NCBI GenBank assembly: GCA_964410065.1
Contig: CAYPFO010000098.1
Span: 1 to 8,666 of the forward strand
Source of the DNA: Serpens sp964410065
GTDB lineage: Bacteria; Pseudomonadota; Gammaproteobacteria; Pseudomonadales; Pseudomonadaceae
Reading direction: 5' to 3'
DNA: 8,666 nt
The position numbers were made by a program, and so were the translations under genes. The notes beneath the pieces were generated by a model that saw only the letters and a list, made by a program, of their open reading frames with translations, made no database searches and was not told where the DNA came from. Shown here one piece after another: positions 1-6,344 of the stretch (positions are counted from its first letter, which is position 1; the number at the start of each line of letters is the position of its first letter).

Positions 1-982
1 CTTCGTCGCCGACCTGTACGACCTTCGACGGGTGGATGTTCTTGTTGGTCCAGTCCATTTCGGACACGTGCACCAGGCCTTCCACACCTTCTTCCAGCTC
101 GGCGAAGCAGCCGTAGTCGGTGAGGTTGGTGACCTTGGCCAGTACGCGGGTGTTTTCCGGGTAACGGGCCTTGATGGCAACCCATGGGTCTTCGCCCAGC
201 TGCTTCAGACCCAGGGAGACGCGGTTGCGCTCGCGGTCGAACTTCAGCACCTTGACGTCGATCTCGTCACCAACGTTGACGATTTCCGACGGATGCTTGA
301 TGCGCTTCCAGGCCATGTCGGTGATGTGCAGCAGGCCGTCCACGCCGCCCAGGTCGACGAACGCGCCGTAGTCGGTGAGGTTCTTGACGATACCCTTGAC
401 TTGCTGGCCTTCCTGCAAGGATTCCAGCAGGGCTTCGCGCTCGGCACTGTTCTCGGCTTCCAGCACGCTGCGGCGGGAAACGACAACGTTGTTGCGCTTC
501 TGGTCGAGCTTGATGACCTTGAACTCGAGTTCTTTGTTTTCCAGGTGGGTGGTGTCGCGCACAGGGCGGACATCGACCAGGGAACCCGGCAGGAACGCGC
601 GGATGCCGTTGACGTCGACAGTGAAGCCACCTTTGACCTTACCGTTGATGACGCCCTTGACCACTTCTTCAGCAGCAAACGCAGCTTCCAGAACGATCCA
701 GCACTCGGCGCGCTTGGCTTTTTCGCGGGACAGCTTGGTTTCACCGAAGCCGTCTTCCACTGCGTCCAGTGCGACGTGAACTTCGTCACCTACCTTGATG
801 GTCAGCTCGCCCTGCTCGTTGTAGAACTGCTCGACCGGGATGACGCCCTCGGACTTGAGGCCAGCATGCACGGTGACCCAGTCACCGTCGATGTCGACCA
901 CGATGCCGGTGATGATGGCACCCGGCTGCATGTCGAGGGTTTTCAGGCTTTCTTCAAATAGTTCTGCAAAGCTTTCGCTCAT
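1..982 (-). CDS. rpsA: 30S ribosomal protein S1, N-terminal part (cut by window edge)
   Basis: Ribosomal protein S1 binds mRNA on the 30S subunit and helps unfold and place it for initiation. The visible 327 codons start MSESFAELFEESL, a typical proteobacterial S1 start, and run off the left edge without a stop. The family is about 555-560 residues, so roughly 40% is missing. OB-fold S1 repeats can be recognised at about residues 20-85, 105-171, 190-260 and from 277 on. The third and fourth carry the classic cores NLTDYGAFVDLGGVDGLLHI and NLTDYGCFAELEEGVEGLVH; the first two are the divergent ribosome-docking repeats. The ATG at 982 is chosen because it gives the family N-terminus and has AGGAA (988-992) 5 nt upstream. 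The frame stays open about 48 codons further upstream, but that stretch crosses a terminator hairpin. The gene follows cmk, a widely conserved neighbour, and is separated from it by a terminator and a structured leader. Confidence 0.98.
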   Translation of the reverse strand, partial: MSESFAELFEESLKTLDMQPGAIITGIVVDIDGDWVTVHAGLKSEGVIPVEQFYNEQGELTIKVGDEVHVALDAVEDGFGETKLSREKAKRAECWIVLEAAFAAEEVVKGVINGKVKGGFTVDVNGIRAFLPGSLVDVRPVRDTTHLENKELEFKVIKLDQKRNNVVVSRRSVLEAENSAEREALLESLQEGQQVKGIVKNLTDYGAFVDLGGVDGLLHITDMAWKRIKHPSEIVNVGDEIDVKVLKFDRERNRVSLGLKQLGEDPWVAIKARYPENTRVLAKVTNLTDYGCFAELEEGVEGLVHVSEMDWTNKNIHPSKVVQVGDE

Positions 983-987
983 GTTGA

Positions 988-992
988 TTCCT
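988..992 (-). promoter_or_regulatory. rpsA ribosome binding site
   Basis: AGGAA on the minus strand lies 5 nt before the rpsA ATG. It settles the start at 982 over possible in-frame starts further upstream, such as the ATG at 1093. S1 mRNA is known in E. coli for efficient initiation that depends on leader structure more than on a strong Shine-Dalgarno; here a moderate one is present. Confidence 0.7.
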
Positions 993-1002
993 GTGAGATC
1001 AA

Positions 1003-1043
1003 GGGCAGTCGATCTGCCCAAAGCCACATCCCAGACAATGTGG
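1003..1043 (-). promoter_or_regulatory. rpsA 5' leader with two short hairpins, candidate S1 autoregulatory region
   Basis: Read on the minus strand, two perfect 6-bp inverted repeats lie just upstream of the rpsA ribosome binding site. CCACAT/ATGTGG (1043-1038 with 1029-1024) encloses an 8-nt loop. GGGCAG/CTGCCC (1019-1014 with 1008-1003) encloses a 5-nt loop, ATCGA. Neither is followed by a T run, so they are not terminators. In E. coli the rpsA leader folds into successive hairpins and S1 represses its own translation through it. The same layout here suggests a similar role, but that is inference. I see no convincing -35/-10 pair. TATATG at 1055-1050 resembles a -10 but has no good -35, so the promoter may lie inside cmk or be weak by sequence. 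Confidence 0.45.
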
Positions 1044-1049
1044 GTTCGT

Positions 1050-1098
1050 TCATATAAAAAGAGGCCTGCAGGACTAGGACTGGTCTCCTGCATGCCTC
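1050..1098 (-). terminator. Rho-independent terminator after cmk
   Basis: On the minus strand GAGGCATGCAGGA (1098-1086) pairs with TCCTGCAGGCCTC (1073-1061), 12 of 13 positions, around a 12-nt loop. TTTTTATAT follows directly (1060-1052). A GC-rich stem plus a T run in the transcribed direction is the form of an intrinsic terminator. The plus strand has no T run after the stem, so it acts on minus-strand transcripts. It lies 36 nt after the cmk stop and should end or attenuate the serC-to-cmk transcript before rpsA. The AAGGAGG at 1101-1095 overlaps the stem and looks like a chance ribosome-binding match. Confidence 0.85.
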
Positions 1099-1133
1099 CT
1101 TGCGGTCTTCCATTATTGACGGAAGCGACCTAT

Positions 1134-1817
1134 TTACCCAGCGAGTTCGCGAGCAGCGACTTCACCAAGAATTCTTTCAAGCACCTGCTCGATCGACAGT
1201 TTCGTGGAATCCAGCAAAATGGCATCGTGTGCCGGCTTTAGCGGAGCCACCGCACGTTGAGTATCTCGCTCATCGCGCGCACGTATCTCGTCGAGAAGAC
1301 TCGCGAGATTAACAGCATCGCCCTTTTCCTTCAACTGAAGATAGCGACGCTGCGCACGTTCCTCCACGCTAGCCGTCAGGAAAATCTTCAACGGCGCCTC
1401 GGGAAACACCACGGTGCCCATGTCTCGACCATCGGCTACCAGGCCCGGCGCTTCCAGGAAGGCACGCTGGCGTTGCAGCAAGGCATCACGCACTGCCGGC
1501 AACGCGGCGACTTGCGATGCGCCCGAGCCGACCTGCTCGTTACGAATCGCCTGAGTCACTTCCTCGCCCTCAAGAATAATGAGCTGTTCCTGCCCCGGCG
1601 CGCCAGCTACGAATTGCACATCCAGATGAGCGGCAAGGGCCTTGAGCCCTTCTTCATTCGTCAGGGCTACGCCGTGATTACGGGCAGACAGGGCCAGCAG
1701 CCGATACAGCGCGCCTGAGTCGAGCAGGTTCCAGCCCAGGCGGGTGGCCAGCAGGCCCGCAATGGTGCCTTTGCCGGAACCACTGGGTCCGTCGATGGTG
1801 ATGACTGCGGTACTCAT
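1134..1817 (-). CDS. cmk: Cytidylate kinase
   Basis: Cmk phosphorylates CMP and dCMP with ATP to the diphosphates in the cytoplasm, recycling CMP released by RNA turnover and phospholipid synthesis. The product is 227 residues, normal for the family. Visible motifs are the P-loop GPSGSGKGT (10-18), LDSGALYR (32-39) at the nucleotide-binding site, DGRDMGTVVFP (129-139), and the lid segment RDERDTQR (181-188). The ATG at 1817 is chosen because MSTAVITIDG begins directly at the first beta strand before the P-loop. Longer in-frame starts would run into aroA. The start overlaps the aroA stop as ATGA (1814-1817), with AAGG (1824-1827) 6 nt upstream, so translation is probably coupled. It is the last gene before a strong terminator. 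Confidence 0.97.
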   Translation of the reverse strand: MSTAVITIDGPSGSGKGTIAGLLATRLGWNLLDSGALYRLLALSARNHGVALTNEEGLKALAAHLDVQFVAGAPGQEQLIILEGEEVTQAIRNEQVGSGASQVAALPAVRDALLQRQRAFLEAPGLVADGRDMGTVVFPEAPLKIFLTASVEERAQRRYLQLKEKGDAVNLASLLDEIRARDERDTQRAVAPLKPAHDAILLDSTKLSIEQVLERILGEVAARELAG

Positions 1818-4060
1818 GCCTGACCTTCTTCGCTGACGCGAATGCCGGTCTGAGCTGCCAGACCGAGGAAGTTGGGGAACGAGGTGGCGACGTTGGCGCA
1901 ATCATGGATACGGATCGGCGCCGTGGCACGCAGCGAGGCGACGCTGAAGCTCATGGCGATACGGTGGTCACCATGAGCCCAGACTTCGCCGCCACCCATC
2001 GGACCACCGTCGATAATGATGCCATCTGGAGTGGGCTCGACCTTGACACCCAAGGTCTGCAGACCGTCAGCCATGACCTGGATACGGTCGGACTCCTTGA
2101 CCCGCAGCTCCTCGGCCCCACGCAGCACCGTGCGCCCTTCAGCGCAGGCGGCAGCAATGAACAACACGGGAAATTCGTCGATGGCCAGCGGTACCAGCGC
2201 CTCGGGAATCTCGATGCCCTTGAGCGTGGCACTGCGCACGCGCAGGTCGGCCACCGGCTCGCCGCCGACTTCCTTCTGGTTTTCCAGGGTAATGTCGGCG
2301 CCCATCAGCTTCAGGATGTCGATGATCCCGGTGCGCGTCGGGTTGATGCCGACATGCTCCAGCAGCAGGTCGGAGCCTTCGGCAATCGATGCCGCCACCA
2401 GGAAAAACGCCGCCGAGGAAATATCCGCCGGCACTTCAATCTGCGTGGCAGTCAACGTGTGCCCGGGGGTAACGGCAGAGGTGTTGCCATCAACACTCAC
2501 GGGGTAGCCGAACCCGCGCAGCATGCGCTCGGTGTGATCGCGGGTCGGTGCTGGCTCGATGACCGAGGTCTGGCCTTCGGCATACAGCCCGGCCAGCAGC
2601 AGGCAGGATTTCACCTGGGCGCTGGCCATCGGCATTGCATAGCGCATGCCGGTCAACGTATGGCCGCCGCGAATGGTCAGCGGCGGACGGCCTTCGGCCG
2701 CGGTCTCAATCACCGCACCCATTTCGCGCAGCGGATTGGCCACGCGGTTCATCGGCCGCTTGCTCAGCGAGGCATCGCCGCTGAGCGTGGTATCGAACGG
2801 TTGCGCGGCGAGCAGGCCGGCGAGCAGGCGCATCGAGGTACCGGAGTTGCCGAGGTAAATCGGCCCGGGCGGCGCCTGCAGGCCGTGCAGGCCGACGCCA
2901 TGCACGGTCACGCGGCCATCTTGCGGGCCTTCAATGACCACGCCCATGTCGCGGAAGGCCTGAATGGTGGCCAGCGCATCCTCACCTTCCAGGAAGCCCT
3001 GAACCTCGGTGGTGCCTACGGCCAGGGAGCCGAGCATGATCGAGCGATGAGAAATGGATTTGTCGCCCGGCACACGGATGCTGCCGTTGACGCTGCCGCC
3101 CGGCTGGGCGATGAAAATCAGATCGTTATTGGAATGCATGGCGTCCACATAGGCCCGGCGGGCCAGGATTTTGCTGAAATGCTCGCGGGCCACTCGGGCG
3201 CGGGTGAACACGCCCAGGAGATGATGCCCATCCCCAGCGACCACCGCGGCGCGCAAGGCGTCGAGGTCATCGCGAAAATCGTCAAGTACCTGCAATACCG
3301 CGTCGCGATTGGCCAGAAAGATATCGTGCCACATCAACGGATCACTGCCGGCGATACGCGTGAAGTCGCGAAAACCGCCGGCGGCATAACGGAAAATCTC
3401 CAGGTTCTCGTTACGCTTGGCCAGCGAATCCACCAGGGTGTACGCCAGCATATGCGGCAGATGACTGGTGGCGGCCAGCACCTGGTCGTGATGCTCGACG
3501 TCCATCTGCTCGACATCCGCACCCAGCGCTCGCCAGAGACGCTCGATGAGCATCAGCGCCTCACTGTCCACGCTGTCTTGCGGCGTGAGGATCACCTTGT
3601 GGCGGCGGAATAACCGGCCATCGGCCGCCGTTACTCCACTGCGCTCGGAACCGGCAATCGGATGGCCGGGGACGAAGCGCACCGGCACGCTGCCAAACGC
3701 CTCGCGGGCTGCGCGCAGGACATTGCCCTTGGCGCTGCCGACATCGGTAAGCACCGCGTGGCCCAGATCCAGCGTGGCCAACTGGGCGAGCACCTTCTCC
3801 AGCGCCAGAATCGGCACCGCCAACTGAATCACGTCAGCCCCCTGGCAGGCCGTTGCGAGATCCTCTTCGCAGCGGTCGACCACCCCCAGCTCAACGGCCA
3901 GACGGCAGGACTCGACATTACGGTCGACGCCGACCACTTCGCGGAACAGGCCTTTTTCGCGCAGCCCCTTGGCGAAGGAACCGCCGATCAGGCCGAGCCC
4001 GACCACCACCAGGCGGTCGAGCACAGGCGCACCGCCCTGCAGCGGCTTGACGTCAGGCAC
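1814..4060 (-). CDS. tyrA-aroA: Fused prephenate dehydrogenase / EPSP synthase (TyrA-AroA)
   Basis: This 748-residue bifunctional protein joins two aromatic-pathway enzymes. Residues 1 to about 300 are a TyrA-type dehydrogenase that oxidises prephenate (or arogenate) for tyrosine synthesis: Rossmann motif GLGLIGGSF (21-29), TDVGSAKG (105-112), PGHPIAGSE (131-139) with the expected catalytic His133, and SHLPHMLAYTL (199-209). Residues from about 315 to 748 are EPSP synthase (3-phosphoshikimate 1-carboxyvinyltransferase): PGDKSISHR (331-339), LGNSGTSMR (403-411), SAQVK (480-484), RDHTE (507-511), IDEF (627-630), RVKESDR (653-659) and GDHRIAM (697-703). The class II motif set is present. The start is GTG at 4060, 8 nt inside hisC, with AAGG (4070-4073) 9 nt upstream; no ATG lies near the N-terminus. 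The fusion is known in pseudomonads. I see no frameshift at the junction (about 300-315). Confidence 0.96.
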   Translation of the reverse strand: MPDVKPLQGGAPVLDRLVVVGLGLIGGSFAKGLREKGLFREVVGVDRNVESCRLAVELGVVDRCEEDLATACQGADVIQLAVPILALEKVLAQLATLDLGHAVLTDVGSAKGNVLRAAREAFGSVPVRFVPGHPIAGSERSGVTAADGRLFRRHKVILTPQDSVDSEALMLIERLWRALGADVEQMDVEHHDQVLAATSHLPHMLAYTLVDSLAKRNENLEIFRYAAGGFRDFTRIAGSDPLMWHDIFLANRDAVLQVLDDFRDDLDALRAAVVAGDGHHLLGVFTRARVAREHFSKILARRAYVDAMHSNNDLIFIAQPGGSVNGSIRVPGDKSISHRSIMLGSLAVGTTEVQGFLEGEDALATIQAFRDMGVVIEGPQDGRVTVHGVGLHGLQAPPGPIYLGNSGTSMRLLAGLLAAQPFDTTLSGDASLSKRPMNRVANPLREMGAVIETAAEGRPPLTIRGGHTLTGMRYAMPMASAQVKSCLLLAGLYAEGQTSVIEPAPTRDHTERMLRGFGYPVSVDGNTSAVTPGHTLTATQIEVPADISSAAFFLVAASIAEGSDLLLEHVGINPTRTGIIDILKLMGADITLENQKEVGGEPVADLRVRSATLKGIEIPEALVPLAIDEFPVLFIAAACAEGRTVLRGAEELRVKESDRIQVMADGLQTLGVKVEPTPDGIIIDGGPMGGGEVWAHGDHRIAMSFSVASLRATAPIRIHDCANVATSFPNFLGLAAQTGIRVSEEGQA

Positions 4061-5165
4061 TGGCGAGTACCTTGCTCAGGGCTTCGAGAAAGCGCGCATT
4101 TTCCTGCTCGGTGCCAATGGACACGCGCAGGAAGGTCGGCATGCCGTAACCGGCGATCGGCCGCACGATCACGCCCTCACGCAGCAGACCGGCATTGATC
4201 GGTGCGGCGTCGCGGCCAAAGTCCACGGCGATGAAATTGCCCTTGGAGGGAATCCACGCCAGGCCCAGCTCACGAAAACCTGCCTCCAGCTGGGCCATGC
4301 CGGCCGTGTTCAAGCGTCGGCCGGCAGCCAGGTAATCGGTGTCGTCCAGCGCCGCACAAGCAGCCACCAGGGCCAGGCTGTTGACGTTGAACGGTTGGCG
4401 CACGCGGTTGAGCACGTCGGCAATCTGTGCCGAAGAAGCCCCATAACCGACACGCAGACCGGCCAGGCCGTAGGCCTTGCACAGCGTGCGCGAGACCAGC
4501 AGGTTCGGGTAACGCGCCAGGTAGTCCAGACCATTGGGTAGCTCGCCGGGCTCGGAGAATTCGATGTACGCCTCGTCGAGCACCACCAGCACGTGAGCCG
4601 GCACGCGGGACAGGAACTGCTCCAGCGCATCAGCGCCGAACCAGGTCCCCGTCGGGTTGTTGGGATTGGCGATGAACAGCACGCGCGTATTGTCATCGAT
4701 GGCCTTGATCAGACCGTCGAGGTCGTAGCCGTAGTCGATGGCCGGGACCACGCGACTTTCCGCGCCCACGGCCTGGGTGCAGATCGGGTAGGCGGCGAAG
4801 GCATGAGCGCTGAACACCGCATTCAGACCGGGCGCCAGGTAGGCGCGCGCGACGATATCGATAATGTCATTGGAGCCATTGCCCAGGGTGAGCTGCTCGG
4901 GCGCAAGACCGAAGCGCTCGGACAACTTCTGCTTGAGCACAAAACCGCTGCCATCGGGATAGCGGGCCAGCTCCGGCAGCTCGGCACGGATCGCTTCCAG
5001 CACCTTGGAACTGGGGCCAAGCGGGTTTTCATTGCTGGCCAGTTTGACGATCTGCGCCGGATCGATGCCCAGCTCGCGGGCCAGTTCATCAATCGGCTTG
5101 CCGGTGACATACGGAGACAGCTTTTGTACGCCTGGCACCGCCAGGGCGAGGAAATCGCAAGACAT
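4053..5165 (-). CDS. hisC: Histidinol-phosphate / aromatic aminotransferase (HisC2 type)
   Basis: A class I/II fold PLP aminotransferase of 370 residues, usual for HisC. It transfers an amino group from glutamate, classically to imidazole acetol phosphate in histidine synthesis. Motifs are SNENPLGPS (44-52), GNGSND (95-100), NPNNPTG (167-173), DEAY (197-200), SRTLCKAYGLAG (225-236) with PLP-binding Lys230, and the carboxylate-binding Arg347 in FLRVSIGT. It sits between pheA and tyrA, away from any his gene, as the second HisC of pseudomonads does. This suggests that phenylpyruvate, hydroxyphenylpyruvate or prephenate may be substrates; that is inference from context. The ATG at 5165 is chosen because GAGG (5175-5178) lies 9 nt upstream. 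A TTG at 5180 is in frame but precedes this ribosome binding site. Its 3' end overlaps tyrA-aroA by 8 nt. Confidence 0.95.
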   Translation of the reverse strand: MSCDFLALAVPGVQKLSPYVTGKPIDELARELGIDPAQIVKLASNENPLGPSSKVLEAIRAELPELARYPDGSGFVLKQKLSERFGLAPEQLTLGNGSNDIIDIVARAYLAPGLNAVFSAHAFAAYPICTQAVGAESRVVPAIDYGYDLDGLIKAIDDNTRVLFIANPNNPTGTWFGADALEQFLSRVPAHVLVVLDEAYIEFSEPGELPNGLDYLARYPNLLVSRTLCKAYGLAGLRVGYGASSAQIADVLNRVRQPFNVNSLALVAACAALDDTDYLAAGRRLNTAGMAQLEAGFRELGLAWIPSKGNFIAVDFGRDAAPINAGLLREGVIVRPIAGYGMPTFLRVSIGTEQENARFLEALSKVLASA

Positions 5166-5245
5166 AGCTACAAGCCTCAAGCTTCAAGCCGCAAGCAAAA
5201 GCCCCAAACCATTTGCAGCTTGGGGCTTGCAGCTTACCGCTGTTT
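5166..5245. repeat. Intergenic heptad repeats in inverted array with hairpin, pheA-hisC
   Basis: On the plus strand four tandem heptads CAAGCNN run from 5171 to 5198 (CAAGCCT, CAAGCTT, CAAGCCG, CAAGCAA), and a degenerate fifth follows. Opposing heptads GCTTGGG, GCTTGCA and GCTTACC run from 5218 to 5238. AAGCCCCAA (5199-5207) pairs perfectly with TTGGGGCTT (5220-5228) over a 12-nt loop. AAGC (5193-5196) with GCTT (5232-5235) extends the stem across a small internal loop. CAAGC/GCTTG heptads of this type are, from memory, frequent between genes in pseudomonads. On the minus-strand transcript the hairpin comes straight after the pheA stop and is followed by only two Ts, so it is a poor terminator; mRNA stabilisation or attenuation is possible. 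The hisC ribosome binding site (5175-5178) lies inside the repeat. Confidence 0.75.
5175..5178 (-). promoter_or_regulatory. hisC ribosome binding site inside the heptad repeat
   Basis: GAGG on the minus strand lies 9 nt before the hisC ATG at 5165. It is formed by the edge of two CAAGCNN heptads. The surrounding GAGGCTT could pair over five bases with AAGCC at 5228-5224 as an alternative to the main hairpin, which would hide the site. That pairing is visible in sequence; any regulation by it is inference. Confidence 0.5.
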
Positions 5246-6343
5246 TTAAAGTACCGCCTTCGGATAAGAGCCCAGCACCTTCAACGCCACCGCTTCCTGC
5301 CGGAGTTGCTCCAGCACCGCCTTGACCAGCGGATCCTGGTGATGGCCGACGAAGTCGATGAAGAACACGTAGGTCCACTTGCCGCTGCGCGACGGGCGGG
5401 TTTCGATGCGCGTCAGGTCGATGCCATTGGCGTGGAACGGCACCAGCAATTCGTGCAGCGCGCCAGGGCGGTTGCTCATCGAGACGATGATCGAGGTCTT
5501 GTCATCGCCGGTGGGCGGCACTTCCTGGTTGCCGATCATCAAGAAGCGCGTGGAGTTGTCCGGGCGATCCTCGATTTTCTCCTGCAGCTTGCTCAGTCCG
5601 TACAGCTGGGCCGCCACATCGCCGGCAATCGCCGCGCTGTTCCATTCGCTCTTCACCCGCTTGGCCGCCTCGGCATTGCTGGCCACAGCCACGCGCTCGA
5701 CGTTGGGGTAATGGGCATCCAGCCACTTGCGGCACTGGGCCAGGGACTGGGCATGGGAATAGATACGGCTGATGTTTGCCGACTTGGTGTTTTCGCCGAT
5801 CAGCAAATGGTGATGAATGCGCAGCTCGACTTCGCCGCAGATGACGATGTCGTGCTCCAGAAAGCTGTCCAGGGTATGGCTGACTGCGCCTTCGGTGGAG
5901 TTCTCCACCGGCACCACGCCAAAATTCACCGCGCCGGCGACCACTTCGCGGAACACTTCGTCAATGGCCGCCATGGGTTTGCTCTGCACCGAAGCACCGA
6001 AGTGCTTGAGCGCTGCGGCCTGGGTGAAGGTACCTTCCGGTCCCAGATAGGCGACCTTCAGTGGCTGCTCCAGGGCCAGGCAGGAGGACATGATTTCGCG
6101 GAACAACCGGGCCATTTCCTCGTTGTCCAACGGCCCCTTGTTCAACTCCATGATGTGCTTGAGCACCCAGGCTTCACGTTCGGGGCGATAGAACACCGGC
6201 GTTTCGCCCGGCTGCAGATTGAGCATCTTGACCCGCGCCACTTCCTGGGCACAGCGCGCGCGATCGCTGATCAGCTCGAGAATCTTTTCATCGAGGCTGT
6301 CGATGCGTACCCGCAAGGCCTTGAGTTGATCAGCGTCACTCAT
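5246..6343 (-). CDS. pheA: Bifunctional chorismate mutase / prephenate dehydratase (P-protein)
   Basis: PheA converts chorismate to prephenate and then to phenylpyruvate, the phenylalanine precursor, in the cytoplasm. The 365-residue product has three domains in the usual order. The AroQ chorismate mutase helices span about 1-90, with Arg11, Arg28 and Lys39 in the expected active-site positions. The prephenate dehydratase spans about 96-272: YLGPEGTFTQAA (99-110), VPVENSTEG (144-152), SHAQSLAQC (196-204) and the catalytic STRF (264-267). The ACT domain spans about 283-365, with GALH (294-297) and ETRP (314-317), the phenylalanine-binding motifs (ESRP in E. coli), so feedback inhibition by phenylalanine is expected. 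The ATG at 6343 is chosen over longer in-frame starts inside serC because MSDADQLKALR matches the family start and AAGGAG (6354-6359) sits 10 nt upstream. It starts 1 nt after the serC stop. Confidence 0.97.
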   Translation of the reverse strand: MSDADQLKALRVRIDSLDEKILELISDRARCAQEVARVKMLNLQPGETPVFYRPEREAWVLKHIMELNKGPLDNEEMARLFREIMSSCLALEQPLKVAYLGPEGTFTQAAALKHFGASVQSKPMAAIDEVFREVVAGAVNFGVVPVENSTEGAVSHTLDSFLEHDIVICGEVELRIHHHLLIGENTKSANISRIYSHAQSLAQCRKWLDAHYPNVERVAVASNAEAAKRVKSEWNSAAIAGDVAAQLYGLSKLQEKIEDRPDNSTRFLMIGNQEVPPTGDDKTSIIVSMSNRPGALHELLVPFHANGIDLTRIETRPSRSGKWTYVFFIDFVGHHQDPLVKAVLEQLRQEAVALKVLGSYPKAVL

Positions 6344-6344
6344 C

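Noticed and set aside
32..961. Plus-strand reading frame (309 codons) opposite rpsA
   Set aside because: Shadow of rpsA. The minus strand encodes the conserved S1 repeats in the same interval.
983..1129. N-terminal extension of rpsA or a small upstream ORF starting at the ATG at 1093
   Set aside because: The frame is open and an AAGGAGG lies just upstream, but only 1 nt separates it from the ATG. The stretch crosses the terminator stem and T run, and S1 proteins start at the MSES position.
1904..3613. Long plus-strand reading frame (569 codons) opposite tyrA-aroA
   Set aside because: It is antisense to a clearly conserved gene, rich in His, Gln, Gly and Arg, with no recognisable domain. Such frames arise because GC-rich third positions of the true gene remove stop codons on the other strand.
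5199..5228. Hairpin after pheA as a true Rho-independent terminator
   Set aside because: The 9-bp stem is good, but only two Ts follow before GCTTGC, and the downstream hisC has no visible promoter of its own. A repeat element or weak attenuator fits better.
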